A program made the position numbers and the translations under genes. 64,000 bases of DNA from Blautia_A ammoniilytica (GTDB taxonomy: Bacteria > Bacillota > Clostridia > Lachnospirales > Lachnospiraceae), in the NCBI RefSeq assembly GCF_025566965.1, contig NZ_JAOQJL010000006.1:62001-126000 (forward strand). Direction: 5' to 3'. Below, one piece after another: positions 44,491-55,000 of this stretch. Each line of letters begins with the position of its first letter. The first letter of the stretch is position 1. The notes beneath the pieces were generated by a model. The model saw nothing but the letters and a program-made list of their open reading frames with translations, was not told where the DNA came from and did no database searches.

Positions 44491-45483
44491 TTATTTTTTA
44501 ACAATGTATTTTCTGATATCCAGAGCGATTGCAACAACGATAACGATACCCTGTGCAATGTACTGCAGGTTCGGGTTCAGTCCCAGGAACTGCAGAGCAG
44601 ATTTCAGAAGCTCGAATACTGCAACACCGATGATAACACCGGAGATCTTACCGATACCACCGTTTACAGAGACACCACCGATTGTACAAGCTGCAATAGC
44701 CTCCAGCTCATATCCGTTACCCATCTGAGTAGAAGCACCACCGGATTTACCACCAAGAAGGAATCCTGCGATTGCATACATACAAGCTGCTGTTATGTAA
44801 ATGATGATCTTGGTCTTCTTAACATTAACACCGGAAACCTCAGCTGCAACCTCATTACCACCAATTGCATACATGTATTTACCATGACGTGTATAGTTGA
44901 ATACGAACCAGAAGATTACTGCTGCAATGATCAGGTACAGGAACAGAAGCGGGAATACACCGCCGATCTTTCCCTGTGTAACAGCTGTATAATCTGCACG
45001 GTATCCACCGATGGGCACGTTGTTTGTAACAACCTGCGCAATACCATAAACGATCATCTGCATACCCAAAGTACCGATGAATGCAGGTACACTTAAATAA
45101 GAAATAACAACACCATTGATCAGACCAAATACTGCACAGAGCGCCATACAGATCAGAAGAACTACCCATACATTCAGCTGTGGGAAATCAGGCCATACTT
45201 TACCAGGTGCATCTGCTTTCTGAAGCATGATACCGGAAAGGCAGGCAGAAAGACCAACCATACGTCCTGCAGAAAGGTCTGTTCCTTTCGTGATCAGACA
45301 TGCGCTGACTCCAAGTGCAATGATAACACGAGGTGCTGCGTTGATAGCAAGGTTCATAATGTTTCTGAAGCTTCTGAAGTTAGGCTCTGTAATACTTACA
45401 TAAATTACCAGCAGCATCAGAAGTACGATAATACCGTTATCCAACAAAACTTTTTTAAGATCAAACTTTTTTGTCTTATCCAT
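44491..45483 (-). CDS. mglC: Galactose/methyl-galactoside ABC transporter permease
   Basis: 330 residues. BPD_transp_2 family with LITKGTDLSAGRMVGL (about 65-80) and CTIGGVSVNGGIGK (about 265-280), both typical of MglC. Around ten spans. 18 bases downstream of mglA; ends at a strong terminator. Confidence 0.92.
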   Translation of the reverse strand: MDKTKKFDLKKVLLDNGIIVLLMLLVIYVSITEPNFRSFRNIMNLAINAAPRVIIALGVSACLITKGTDLSAGRMVGLSACLSGIMLQKADAPGKVWPDFPQLNVWVVLLICMALCAVFGLINGVVISYLSVPAFIGTLGMQMIVYGIAQVVTNNVPIGGYRADYTAVTQGKIGGVFPLLFLYLIIAAVIFWFVFNYTRHGKYMYAIGGNEVAAEVSGVNVKKTKIIIYITAACMYAIAGFLLGGKSGGASTQMGNGYELEAIAACTIGGVSVNGGIGKISGVIIGVAVFELLKSALQFLGLNPNLQYIAQGIVIVVAIALDIRKYIVKK

Positions 45484-45501
45484 TTTATTATCCTCCTTCG
45501 C

Positions 45502-47007
45502 TTAGAACTGTGTTGCGAAATACATGATGTTTTCCTGAGTTGCCTCATCACCGGAAACCTCTCCGGTAATCTTACCGTTACACATTACCATGATACGGTT
45601 GGATACACCGATCAGCTCAGGCATCTCAGAGGAGATCATAATAATTCCTTTTCCCTGCTTTGCAAGACTGATCATAATCTGATAGATCTCATATTTTGCT
45701 CCTACATCGATTCCTCGGGTAGGCTCATCCATAATCAGTACATCCGGGTTATTTGCCAGCCATCTGGAAATAATAACCTTCTGCTGATTACCACCTGACA
45801 GAGACTGGATCAATGTCTTGCTGCTTGGTGTTTTGATACTTAATTTTCCAATATTATCCTGAACCAGCTTTTCAATCTTTCCGTTGTTCAGCTTCACGCC
45901 GCCCTCTACATAATGGTCAAGGGATGCAATCGAAATATTATCTGCAATAGACAGGCATCCAAGAATACCACTTCCACGACGGTCCTCTGTGATCATGCCG
46001 ATACCATTGCGGATGGCATCTTTCGGGCTCTTGATATTCAGTGGCTTTCCATTCAGCTTTACTTCGCCGCTGGTAGTATGGCGGATACCAAAAATGGCCT
46101 CCATCAGCTCTGTACGCTGTGCTCCAACCAGACCGCCGAATCCAAGGATCTCACCTCTTCTCAGCTTAAAGGAACAGTTCTTGAAAGAATTGCTATGAAT
46201 GCTGGTAAAATTGTCTACTTCAAGAAGTACATCTCCCGGTGTGTTATCAAGGGGAGGATAAATATTTGTAAGCTCACGGCCTACCATGTTTTTAACAATA
46301 TCATCATCACTGATGTTTTTCATTTCCCATGTACCAACATAAGTACCGTCTCGCATGATGGTAATATCATCAGAGATCTTACGAAGCTCTGCCATCTTAT
46401 GGGAAATAAATACAAAGGACACGCCTCTGTCACGTAAATCACGTACAATACGGAAAAGAGCTTCTACCTCATTATCTGTCAGAGATGAGGTGGGCTCATC
46501 AAGAATGATCAATTTTGCCTCCTGTGAAACTGCCTTGGCAATCTCAACAGACTGCATCTGTGAAATGGATAAATTCCCAAGTCTTTTCTTTGGGTCAAAA
46601 GGCATCTTAACATTATCAAGCCATTTCTTTGCCTCTTCATTCATTGTTTTGTGGTCGATCACCTGAAGTGGTCCCACTTTCTTAGTCGGAAAACGGCCAA
46701 GATACATATTCTCAGCGATCGTCCGCTCCGGAACAGGCTGCAGCTCCTGATGAACCATTGCCAGTCCGTTATGTAATGCTTCATCCGGATTGTTAATGTC
46801 GACCTTCTTACCGTCTACATAAACTTCTCCTTCATCCATATGGTAGATACCAAACAGGCATTTCATCAGTGTAGACTTACCTGCGCCGTTCTCTCCCATA
46901 AGGGCGTGGACGGTTCCCGGCCGAACCTTAAGATTTATCTTGTCCAGCGCTTTGACACCCGGGAAGCTTTTGCTTACACCGCGCATCTCCAATCTATATT
47001 CTGCCAT
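45502..47007 (-). CDS. mglA: Galactose/methyl-galactoside ABC transporter ATPase
   Basis: 501 residues from ATG 47007 (AAAGGAGAG upstream). Domain 1: GENGAGKST, NLSISQMQSVEIAKA signature, LIILDEPTSSL. Domain 2: GLVGAQRTELME, LSGGNQQKVI, LIMDEPTRGID. VHQELQPVPERTIAENMYLGR is a recognisable MglA segment. Preceded by an attenuator hairpin after mglB. Confidence 0.93.
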   Translation of the reverse strand: MAEYRLEMRGVSKSFPGVKALDKINLKVRPGTVHALMGENGAGKSTLMKCLFGIYHMDEGEVYVDGKKVDINNPDEALHNGLAMVHQELQPVPERTIAENMYLGRFPTKKVGPLQVIDHKTMNEEAKKWLDNVKMPFDPKKRLGNLSISQMQSVEIAKAVSQEAKLIILDEPTSSLTDNEVEALFRIVRDLRDRGVSFVFISHKMAELRKISDDITIMRDGTYVGTWEMKNISDDDIVKNMVGRELTNIYPPLDNTPGDVLLEVDNFTSIHSNSFKNCSFKLRRGEILGFGGLVGAQRTELMEAIFGIRHTTSGEVKLNGKPLNIKSPKDAIRNGIGMITEDRRGSGILGCLSIADNISIASLDHYVEGGVKLNNGKIEKLVQDNIGKLSIKTPSSKTLIQSLSGGNQQKVIISRWLANNPDVLIMDEPTRGIDVGAKYEIYQIMISLAKQGKGIIMISSEMPELIGVSNRIMVMCNGKITGEVSGDEATQENIMYFATQF

Positions 47008-47124
47008 CCCACTCTCTCCTTTCCTGGATATTGGCCGAACAGCCATTGTAATCGTAATCCCTGTTGTAACTGTTCAGTATTTCTGGCATATTACCTACTG
47101 AATCGTCACATCCTGTTCATAAAA

Positions 47125-47151
47125 TCGGGTGTGTCCTTCAGACACACCCGA
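47125..47151 (-). terminator. Attenuating terminator between mglB and mglA
   Basis: Perfect 11-bp stem TCGGGTGTGTC / GACACACCCGA with a 5-base loop and TTTTAT after it on the minus strand. Expected to give excess mglB message. Confidence 0.8.
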
Positions 47152-47183
47152 AATGTTCAGTCAACTGTCAATGCGAATCTGAA

Positions 47184-48335
47184 TTATTTGATTTTGTCAA
47201 GAATTTCCTGTGCGTTGTCAGCTGTAACTTTTACATAGTCAACCATGTTTACAGGATCAACTTCCTCGCCTTTGAGGAATTTAACTGCAAGGTTAGCAGC
47301 ACCCTGAGCCTGGCTGAAGTAATCGTTGAATACTGTACCTGTGAAGTTGCCATCAACGATATTCTGAACAGCATCTGTAAGAGCATCAACACCTACAAGG
47401 TAGATATCCTTGCCAACTGTTCTGCCAGCTGCCTGGATAGCCTGAAGAGCACCAAGAGCCATAGCATCGTTGTTGCAGAATACAACTTCTACATCATCGC
47501 CGTACTGTGTAAGAGCATCCTGTACGATCTGCTGTCCTTTAGCCTGATCCCAGTCACCTCTCTGAAGAAGAAGCTCATCAACTTCTACACCAGCATCTGT
47601 AAGAGCTTTGATGGAGTACTCTGTTCTGTACTGAGCATCGATGTTCTCCGGATCACCCTGAACCATGATATAGGAAACTTTGCCGTCGCCATTGATATCA
47701 CCTTTGTTCTCTGTCTCAAGGATTTCTTCGCCCTGGAATGTACCGGACTGTCTAGCATCTGCACCGATGTATGTAGCTTTCAGTCCATCAGAAGCCCATC
47801 TGTCAGACTCTGTCTCATCTGGCTGACGGTTGATATATACTACAGGGATACCTGCTTCGTTGCACATATCTGTTACCTGAGGAGCGGAAGAAGACTGAAC
47901 AAGGTTCAGGATCATAACATCAACCTGATCTGTGATGAAGTTGTTGATCTGGTTGGTCTGCTCTGCCTGGTCATTCTTACCATCCTGTACGATTACATTG
48001 TCAGGATTAAATCCAAGATCCTCGGTAAGATAACGAACTAACTCTGTACGATACAGTGTCATGAAGTTATCTGTAAACTGATAAATACTGATACCGATCT
48101 TTGCGTTCTCTACATCAACGCCTTCCATATCTGGTTTTGCAAGAACATCACTTGCTGCCTCTGCTGTATCATCTGCAGCTTCTTCTGCATCAGCATCCTC
48201 AGCCTCTGCATTTTCCTCTGTTGCTGCCTCATCTGTAGTTTCCTCAGCTGCGTCCTCTGCAAATACAGCTGTTGATCCGATCATTGTTACTCCCATTGCT
48301 ACACAAAGTAAGCTGGCAAGTACTTTTCTCTTCAT
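47184..48335 (-). CDS. mglB: Galactose/glucose-binding protein with acidic linker
   Basis: 383 residues. Signal peptide ends near STAVFA-ED with no lipobox cysteine. It is followed by a ~35-residue Glu/Asp/Ala/Thr linker before the sugar-binding fold begins (KIGISIYQFTDNFM at about 75). MglB features: calcium loop DINGDGKVSY, VFCNNDAMALGALQA, VGVDALTDAVQ. First gene of the mgl operon. The linker may hold the domain off the wall if some anchoring exists, but no anchor is visible. Confidence 0.93.
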   Translation of the reverse strand: MKRKVLASLLCVAMGVTMIGSTAVFAEDAAEETTDEAATEENAEAEDADAEEAADDTAEAASDVLAKPDMEGVDVENAKIGISIYQFTDNFMTLYRTELVRYLTEDLGFNPDNVIVQDGKNDQAEQTNQINNFITDQVDVMILNLVQSSSAPQVTDMCNEAGIPVVYINRQPDETESDRWASDGLKATYIGADARQSGTFQGEEILETENKGDINGDGKVSYIMVQGDPENIDAQYRTEYSIKALTDAGVEVDELLLQRGDWDQAKGQQIVQDALTQYGDDVEVVFCNNDAMALGALQAIQAAGRTVGKDIYLVGVDALTDAVQNIVDGNFTGTVFNDYFSQAQGAANLAVKFLKGEEVDPVNMVDYVKVTADNAQEILDKIK

Positions 48336-48556
48336 TGAAAACGTCCTCCTTTTATTGCGGTTCGTACCGCTCTTGATGTTTTATATTTTAGCAATCCTTG
48401 TTTAGGAAATAAATATAATATTTTTTTGTCTATCTATAAATTTCTTAACGTATTTAATCGTTTTTAACAGTTTTTGGTGTTCATTTTTATGCACTTTTAC
48501 CATTACCCATTAGGTTTTTCTTATTTATCAAAAGAAATCTATAATTTTTTGTTTTC
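48336..48556. promoter_or_regulatory. Upstream region of mglB
   Basis: AT-rich divergent region. On the mglB side there is a TATTAT/TATATT -10-like stretch without a matching -35 and, further up, repeated GTTAA/GATTAA elements about 10 bp apart (48446-48470), which could be sites for the AraC-type regulator. A small hairpin GCGGT-TCGT-ACCGC (48356-48369) sits just before the ribosome binding site. Site assignments are tentative. Confidence 0.35.
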
Positions 48557-48585
48557 TTGCCCGTCAAAAGATTTTGCGATATAAT
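48557..48585 (+). promoter_or_regulatory. Promoter of the DUF4317 gene
   Basis: TTGCCC (48557-48562), 17-base spacer, consensus TATAAT (48580-48585), 22 bases before the ATG. Confidence 0.75.
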
Positions 48586-48607
48586 GAGCAAACGAGGAGG
48601 ATCAACC

Positions 48608-49780
48608 ATGAACAAAAAAGAAATTTCCGAGATCAAAAAACAGTTTTCACCAGCCAATTGTTCCATTACAAGGATCTGCGGCTGTTATGTGGATGGTGAC
48701 AAGAATAAGAAAACAGAATTAAAAGAAGCCTTTCTCTCCCTTTCCGAGGAAGAAATGTTCAAATATTTTGAGATTTTCAAGAAAACCCTATCCGGTACCC
48801 TTGGTAAAAACCTGCTGAACATGGAATTTCCAACGAATCAGGAAGCAGATGGAGGAACCCAGGAATTTCTTATGCGTCTTAGAGCCAGCCGTCTCACCGA
48901 CGATGAACTGATCCAGCAGTTCTATGACCGGATCATTGAGAATTACGATTATCCGGAGAATTATTACATTATCCTTGTCCATGCAGTATATGATATTCCA
49001 GGCAAATCTTCTGACGGTCTTGACATGTTTGATGCATCTGACGAGATCTATGAGCATCTTCTTTGCAGCATCTGCCCGGTTAAGCTTTCTAAGGCAGGAC
49101 TTTGTTATAATGCAGAGACAAATCTGATTGAAGACCGTATCCGCGACTGGATCGTGGAAATGCCGGAGTCCGGTTTCCTTTTCCCTGTATTTAATGACCG
49201 GAGCACAGACATCCACGGACTTTTATACTATTCCAAAAATGCAGAAGCACTTCATGATCTGTTTATTGATCAGGTTCTGGGCTGTACAGCTCCCATGTCT
49301 GCTGGTGGACAGCGGGATTCCTTTAACATGCTTGTAGAAGAAACCCTTGGAGATGACTGTGACTACAATACAGTGATCAGTATCCATGAGAAGCTGAATG
49401 AACTGATTGAAGCACAGAAAGATGAGCCTGAACCGGTAGCGCTCACAAAACCGGAAGTGAAGAGACTTCTTGAGGACTGTGGCGTGGCAGAAGAAAAGCT
49501 GGATACCTTTGACCAGCAGTATGAACTTGTGGCAGGAGATCAGCCTTCCCTGATGGCCTCCAATATTGCCAGCCCCCGTAAATTTGAAGTCAAAACACCG
49601 GATGTAGTAGTGAAGATCGATCCTGAGCGTGCAGAATTGATCGAGACCAAAGTAATTGACGGTCGAAAATGTCTGGTGATCCCTATGGAAGGTGAGATCG
49701 AAGTTAATGGCATCTGCGTACACATGGGCAATCTTTCTGAAGACACAGAATATCCGGATAATGAGGTAGACGATGAATAG
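48608..49780 (+). CDS. DUF4317-family protein
   Basis: 390 residues from ATG 48608 with GAGGAGGA upstream; the promoter -10 overlaps the longer open frame, which excludes earlier starts. N-terminus KKEISEIKKQFSPANC and the ICGCYVDGDKNKKTELKEAFLSL block are diagnostic of DUF4317, common in Lachnospiraceae and Ruminococcaceae. Soluble, acidic; function unknown. Overlaps the HAD phosphatase gene by 8 bases, so the two are co-translated. Confidence 0.85.
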   Translation: MNKKEISEIKKQFSPANCSITRICGCYVDGDKNKKTELKEAFLSLSEEEMFKYFEIFKKTLSGTLGKNLLNMEFPTNQEADGGTQEFLMRLRASRLTDDELIQQFYDRIIENYDYPENYYIILVHAVYDIPGKSSDGLDMFDASDEIYEHLLCSICPVKLSKAGLCYNAETNLIEDRIRDWIVEMPESGFLFPVFNDRSTDIHGLLYYSKNAEALHDLFIDQVLGCTAPMSAGGQRDSFNMLVEETLGDDCDYNTVISIHEKLNELIEAQKDEPEPVALTKPEVKRLLEDCGVAEEKLDTFDQQYELVAGDQPSLMASNIASPRKFEVKTPDVVVKIDPERAELIETKVIDGRKCLVIPMEGEIEVNGICVHMGNLSEDTEYPDNEVDDE

Positions 49781-50567
49781 AAAAATCCTGTTTTTTGATA
49801 TTGACGGCACTCTCGTCACAGCACCGCCCTGTACCATTCCCGAAAGCACTGCCCAGGCCATTACCCAAGCCAGAAAGAATGGCCATCTGTGCTTTATCAA
49901 TACTGGCCGCACCCGTGTGATCATCCCTAAAGATCTGCTGACTCTTGGCTTTGACGGTTATGTATGTGGCTGCGGCACTCAAATCTACATGAATGGCCAG
50001 CTGCTTTTCTCTAAATCCATCCCCCATGACCAGTGCGTGGATATTGTAAAAAAGCTGCGTCAATTCCATATCCCCACGTATTTTGAGCGGTGTGATGCAA
50101 TTTTATATGATGGTGAGCCACATCATCATCCTGTTTTCCCTATGATCCGGAAAATGGCACCTACGGAGAACATAGCTGAATACACAGGAGAAAAAGCTGC
50201 CACTTATACCTTCGACAAATATCTGGTATCCATTGGGCCAGACTCTGACCGGGCAGGCTTTGAAAAATATGCCCAGGAAAATGACATGATCTGTTTTGAT
50301 CATGGGCATGATGTATGGGAAGTTACTCTTGCCAAATATACGAAAGCTACCGGCATCCAGTTCCTGCTGGATCATCTTGGCATGTCCCTGGAAGACAGCT
50401 TTGCTTTTGGTGACAGCACCAATGACCTGGCTATGTTGAAATATGCAGGCACCAGCATTGCCATGGGCAACTCCATGCCTGAGATTTTTCCTTTTTGTAC
50501 TTACCGCACCACAGGTATTACAGACAATGGGATCTGGAATGCAATGAAGCACTTCCAGCTGATTTGA
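49773..50567 (+). CDS. HAD-superfamily (Cof-type) phosphatase
   Basis: 264 residues. Motif I FFDIDGTLV (nucleophile Asp at about 9), motif II INTGR, motif III Lys in LAKYTKATGI, motif IV FGDSTNDLAML. The C2-type cap marks it as a Cof/IIB phosphatase of sugar phosphates or flavin/PLP-type metabolites. Translationally coupled to DUF4317 and followed by a terminator. Confidence 0.92.
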   Translation: MNRKILFFDIDGTLVTAPPCTIPESTAQAITQARKNGHLCFINTGRTRVIIPKDLLTLGFDGYVCGCGTQIYMNGQLLFSKSIPHDQCVDIVKKLRQFHIPTYFERCDAILYDGEPHHHPVFPMIRKMAPTENIAEYTGEKAATYTFDKYLVSIGPDSDRAGFEKYAQENDMICFDHGHDVWEVTLAKYTKATGIQFLLDHLGMSLEDSFAFGDSTNDLAMLKYAGTSIAMGNSMPEIFPFCTYRTTGITDNGIWNAMKHFQLI

Positions 50568-50590
50568 AAATAAATTGCTCATATTAAAAA

Positions 50591-50630
50591 ATGGGTACGC
50601 AGCACTGGTCTGTGCCACGTACCCATTTTT
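50591..50630. terminator. Bidirectional terminator between convergent genes
   Basis: ATGGGTACG pairs with CGTACCCAT, flanked by A-run and six T. Serves the HAD gene (+) and the PrsA-like gene (-). Confidence 0.85.
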
Positions 50631-50648
50631 TATGGATTGATATGTCTA

Positions 50649-51938
50649 TCATTCTTCTGTATCGTCTGCAGCTTCTTCTGTTGGTGTTACCTCAGTCTCC
50701 TCTGCGGCCTCTTCTGTAGGTGTTACCTCGGTCTCCTCTGCGGCTTCTTCTGTAGGTGTTACCTCGGCCTCATCTGCTGCCTCTTCTGTAGGTGTTACCT
50801 CGGTCTCCTCTGCGGCTTCTTCTGTAGGTGTTACCTCGGCCTCATCTGCTGTCTCTTCTGTGCTGTCACCTGCTGCATCTGATGTGGTAGCTTTGATGGT
50901 GAAAGTATGATTATCTGAGAATGTAAGAGTCTTAAGAACCTTCTCATCCTCTGTGACCTTCGCATCATCCAGCCACTTCTCGGTTGTTTCGGAATAATAT
51001 TTATTCTCTTTTGTAGTGGTTACGGATTTAACCTTGGAAGCAGTAGCATCCTCATCCTTCTCTGAATCCAGTCTGAGGATATAAGCAGCTGTATCTGTCT
51101 CTACAAGAGAGTCATAAACTTCACCCTCTTTCAGGGTACGAAGTGCAGTGAGCACTTCATCCGGATATGCAGTAGACTGGAAATCCTCATCATCAGATTC
51201 TTTGGTAGTAAATGTGCCATTTAATGCGGTATAGCTGTCATCTACCCCCTTAGCGATCTCTTTCATATCTGCTGTCGGATCCTCTTTCACCTTATCAAGG
51301 ATCTCCTGAGCCTGCTCTTTCCTCTTGGCAATATCGTCATCTGTCAGATCATCTCCGGACAATGAAATATTAACATAGGTAAAGGCTGACTGCTGTGCAT
51401 CATCCTCAGAAACCTCAATATTGCCTTCTTTCTTGATAGGATCCTGCATCTTCTTCTGATAAGTCTCAAGCTCAAGCAAAGTCTTCACCTGGTCCTCTGT
51501 AACAGAAAGCTCCTTGATCGTATCCTCATCATTATCCTTCATAAAGGCTGCTGCTGCGTCTTCAATGGCTTTCTGCTCATCCTCTGTGATCTCCACATTG
51601 TAATCTGCAGCCTTCTCTTTCATTACGTACAGAATCTCTACCTGCTTCAGGGCACTCTTTACAGCGCTCTCTCCATAAGTCTCTCCTGTATCCTCATCTG
51701 CCACACCACTCCAGATATTGGAAGCACTGCCACCCATAAACTGCTGATACATAGCAATTGTCTGTGCCTGCTGCTCTCTTGCAAAAAGACTTAATACACC
51801 CATCGGCACGTCTGTACCATCTACAGTAGCAACTGTCTTTGTTCCATCTACTTTTTTCTCACCGCAGCCTGTAAACATCCCTGCTGCCAGCACTCCGACC
51901 AGGGCTGCGATGGTTGTTCTTTTCAATAAATCCTTCAT
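50649..51938 (-). CDS. PrsA/SurA-like foldase lipoprotein with acidic 12-residue repeats
   Basis: 429 residues from ATG 51938 (GGAGG upstream). Lipobox MFTGC in the signal peptide. N-terminal SurA-like helical region (about 35-170) and a diverged parvulin-like segment (about 180-310; the core is AFTYVNISLSG..LKEGEVYDSL..AAYILRL). C-terminus: about five copies of EEAA(E/D)E(T/A)EVTPT, coded by 36-bp repeats at 50655-50860. Likely helps folding of exported proteins at the membrane. Downstream of mfd as in many related genomes. Confidence 0.78.
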   Translation of the reverse strand: MKDLLKRTTIAALVGVLAAGMFTGCGEKKVDGTKTVATVDGTDVPMGVLSLFAREQQAQTIAMYQQFMGGSASNIWSGVADEDTGETYGESAVKSALKQVEILYVMKEKAADYNVEITEDEQKAIEDAAAAFMKDNDEDTIKELSVTEDQVKTLLELETYQKKMQDPIKKEGNIEVSEDDAQQSAFTYVNISLSGDDLTDDDIAKRKEQAQEILDKVKEDPTADMKEIAKGVDDSYTALNGTFTTKESDDEDFQSTAYPDEVLTALRTLKEGEVYDSLVETDTAAYILRLDSEKDEDATASKVKSVTTTKENKYYSETTEKWLDDAKVTEDEKVLKTLTFSDNHTFTIKATTSDAAGDSTEETADEAEVTPTEEAAEETEVTPTEEAADEAEVTPTEEAAEETEVTPTEEAAEETEVTPTEEAADDTEE

Positions 51939-52084
51939 ATCTTCCTCCAATCTGACGCACCTGTATCACAGGTTACACTTTTTATAGTATATCCTGTTTT
52001 TCCTCATCAGGCAACTATTTTTGTGTGAATTTTGATGATACCAGGGTTAAAAGGTCCAGGACCGCCTGTGCTTGGTTGTTCCCC

Positions 52085-55000
52085 TTATTCCACCAGTTCC
52101 AGCAATTCCTCTGCAAACCGGGTAAGTGCAGGAACCACAGGTCCTACCGGCGCAAACAGGAATTTGGGCGTCTGATCGTTTTTAAATTGCAGGGACCGTC
52201 TGTATTTTTCCATAAGCGGCGGAATTCCTGCCGGATTGATCTTTGCATTTTCATATAAAGTGATCCTGCACTCCCTGGATGTCTGTTTGATCTCCGTAAT
52301 ATATGCCTGGTGTGCCAGTGCCTTCAGACGGGCAATGGCCAGAAGGTTTAATACTGCTTTTGGCGGTTCCCCAAAACGATCGATCAGCTCTTCCAGCATT
52401 TCATCATAATCCTGCTGAGACTCTATCCCTGCGATCCGTTTATAAATATCCAGCTTCTGAAACTCATTGGATATATAGGTGTCCGGGATAAATGCATCCA
52501 TTACAAGGTCTATAGTGGTCTCAAAATCGTCCATGGTCTGAATGCCCTTAGCCTCTTTGACTGCTTCACTAAGCATCTTGCAGTACAGATCATAACCTAC
52601 TGCATTCATATGTCCATGCTGCTGCGCTCCAAGAAGGTTTCCTGCTCCGCGGATCTCCAGATCCCGCATGGCGATCTTGAACCCGCTTCCCAGGTCTGTA
52701 AACTCCCGTATAGCAGACAGTCTTTTTTCTGCTGTTTCTTTCAGCATACGGTTCTGCCTGTACATCAAAAATGCATATGCTGTCCGGTTGGAACGGCCAA
52801 TACGCCCCCGCAACTGATAAAGCTGAGAAAGTCCATACTTATCTGAGTCATGAATGATCATAGTATTAACATTGGAAATATCCAGCCCCGTTTCAATGAT
52901 CGTAGTGGAAACCAGTACATCGATCTCACCGCTTATAAAACCATACATCACCCGTTCCAATTCCCGTTCGCTCATTTGTCCATGGGCAAAATCTACCCTG
53001 GCATCCGGAACAAGCTTTCCGATCCTGGCAGCTACTTCATCAATATCTGTCACCCGATTATATACATAATAAACCTGTCCGCCACGGCGCAGTTCTCTTT
53101 TAATGGCTTCCCGGACAGTCTCTTCATCATACTCCATCACATAGGTCTGGATAGGCATACGATCCATAGGCGGTTCTTCCAGCACACTCATATCCCTGAT
53201 CCCGATCAAGCTCATATGAAGGGTTCTTGGAATAGGTGTGGCGGTAAGTGTCAACACATCCACATCCTTCTTCATCTGCTTGATCCGCTCTTTATGTGCA
53301 ACCCCGAAGCGCTGCTCCTCGTCAATGATCAGAAGACCAAGGTTTTTAAATATTACATCCTTAGAAAGGACTCTGTGGGTACCTATCACAATATCCACCT
53401 GTCCCTTTTTCAGATCATCCAGTGTTTTCTTCTGCTGGGCAGGCGTGCGGAACCGGCACAGCAGATCCACACGTACAGGAAATTCTTTCATCCTTTGTAC
53501 AAAAGTATTGTAATGCTGCTGAGCCAAGATTGTAGTAGGCACCAGATACACCACCTGACGGCTTTCCTGTACAGCCTTAAAGGCAGCCCGCAGGGCAATC
53601 TCCGTTTTTCCATACCCTACATCGCCACATACAAGACGATCCATGATCTTGGTGCTTTCCATATCTTTCTTGGTATCTTCAATGGCCATCAGCTGATCGT
53701 CCGTTTCCTCATAGGGAAACATTTCCTCAAATTCTCTTTGCCATACAGTATCCGGGCCGCATACATACCCTTCTTTTTCCTGCCTGGCTGCATACAGCTC
53801 CACCAGCTCTTTTGCAATATTCTTTACGGCTCCCCGCACCTTTGTTTTGGTACGGTTCCATTCCTGTGTTCCCAGCTTATTCAGCTTAGGCTTCCTGTCT
53901 GCATCTGCGCCGGTGTATTTCTGTAGGGCATCCAGCTGAGTAGCCAGAATATACAGGTTGCTTCCATCTCTGTACTCAATCTTTATATAGTCCTTGACGA
54001 TCTTATCCACTTCTACCTTCTCAATCCCTCGGTAGATCCCCAATCCATGCTTTTCATGGACTACATAATCTCCAATGGAAAGCTCGGAAAAATCCTGGAT
54101 ATGATTGCCATTATATTTTTTTCGTTTTTTCTTTTTTTTCTGCTCCTGGCCAAAGATGTCCGTCTCCGTCATCACTGCAAATTTAACCAATGGATATTCA
54201 AAGCCTCTGCTTGCATGGCCATACAGCACCATGATCTCTCCCGGCTGGATCACCCGGTCATAATCCTGACTATAAAAAGCATTCAGGCCTTCAGCCTGCA
54301 GATCCTTTGCCAGCCGTTCTGCCCTGGTACGTGAGCCGGATAATAGAGCGATCTGATATCCCTGCTTTTTGTATTTAAAAAGGTCTTTTACAAGGAGCTC
54401 AAAGCTGCTGTTGTAGGAATTTACAGATTGGACCGTCAGCCCAAAATTATCCGTAAATCTCCACCCTTCCCGGTTTGGTTCCAAAGCACATAGGGCGATA
54501 CAGTTTCTTTTGTTCAGGTTTTTCTTAACATCCTCAAACCTGCACAGCCACTGTCCCGGAAGCTTCTGTTCCCCTTTTTCCTCCCTGTGCATCAGGCTCT
54601 GCTGATATTCCTCTTCCACAGCCTGGCCATTTTCTGTCAGCCGGTTAGGCTCATCCAGGAAAATCAAAGCTTCCTCCTCCGGGAAGTAATCAAGAAAAGA
54701 TACCATACCTTTGTCCAGCGTTTTTTCTGCTGCCGGATAAATCATGATTTCTTCCAGATTATCCAAAGAACGCTGGCTTTCTGCATCAAAGCTGCGGATA
54801 GAATCCACTTCATCTCCCCATAGCTCTATACGCCATGGATTTTCTTCTGTCAGCGAATAAATATCCACAATGCCTCCACGGACTGAAAACTGTCCCGGCA
54901 TCTCCACCTGGCCTACACGCTCATATCCCAATTCTACCAGGGATTTTTTCAGCTGCTCCATATCGATCACACTGTCATTGTAAAAATGAAGCACCCGATT

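Noticed and set aside
50655..50860. Possible CRISPR or regulatory repeat array
   Set aside because: The 36-bp repeats are in frame and encode the acidic C-terminal repeats of the PrsA-like protein.
52850..53926. 358-residue plus-strand frame
   Set aside because: Lies entirely antisense to mfd, with composition of a shadow frame and no binding site.
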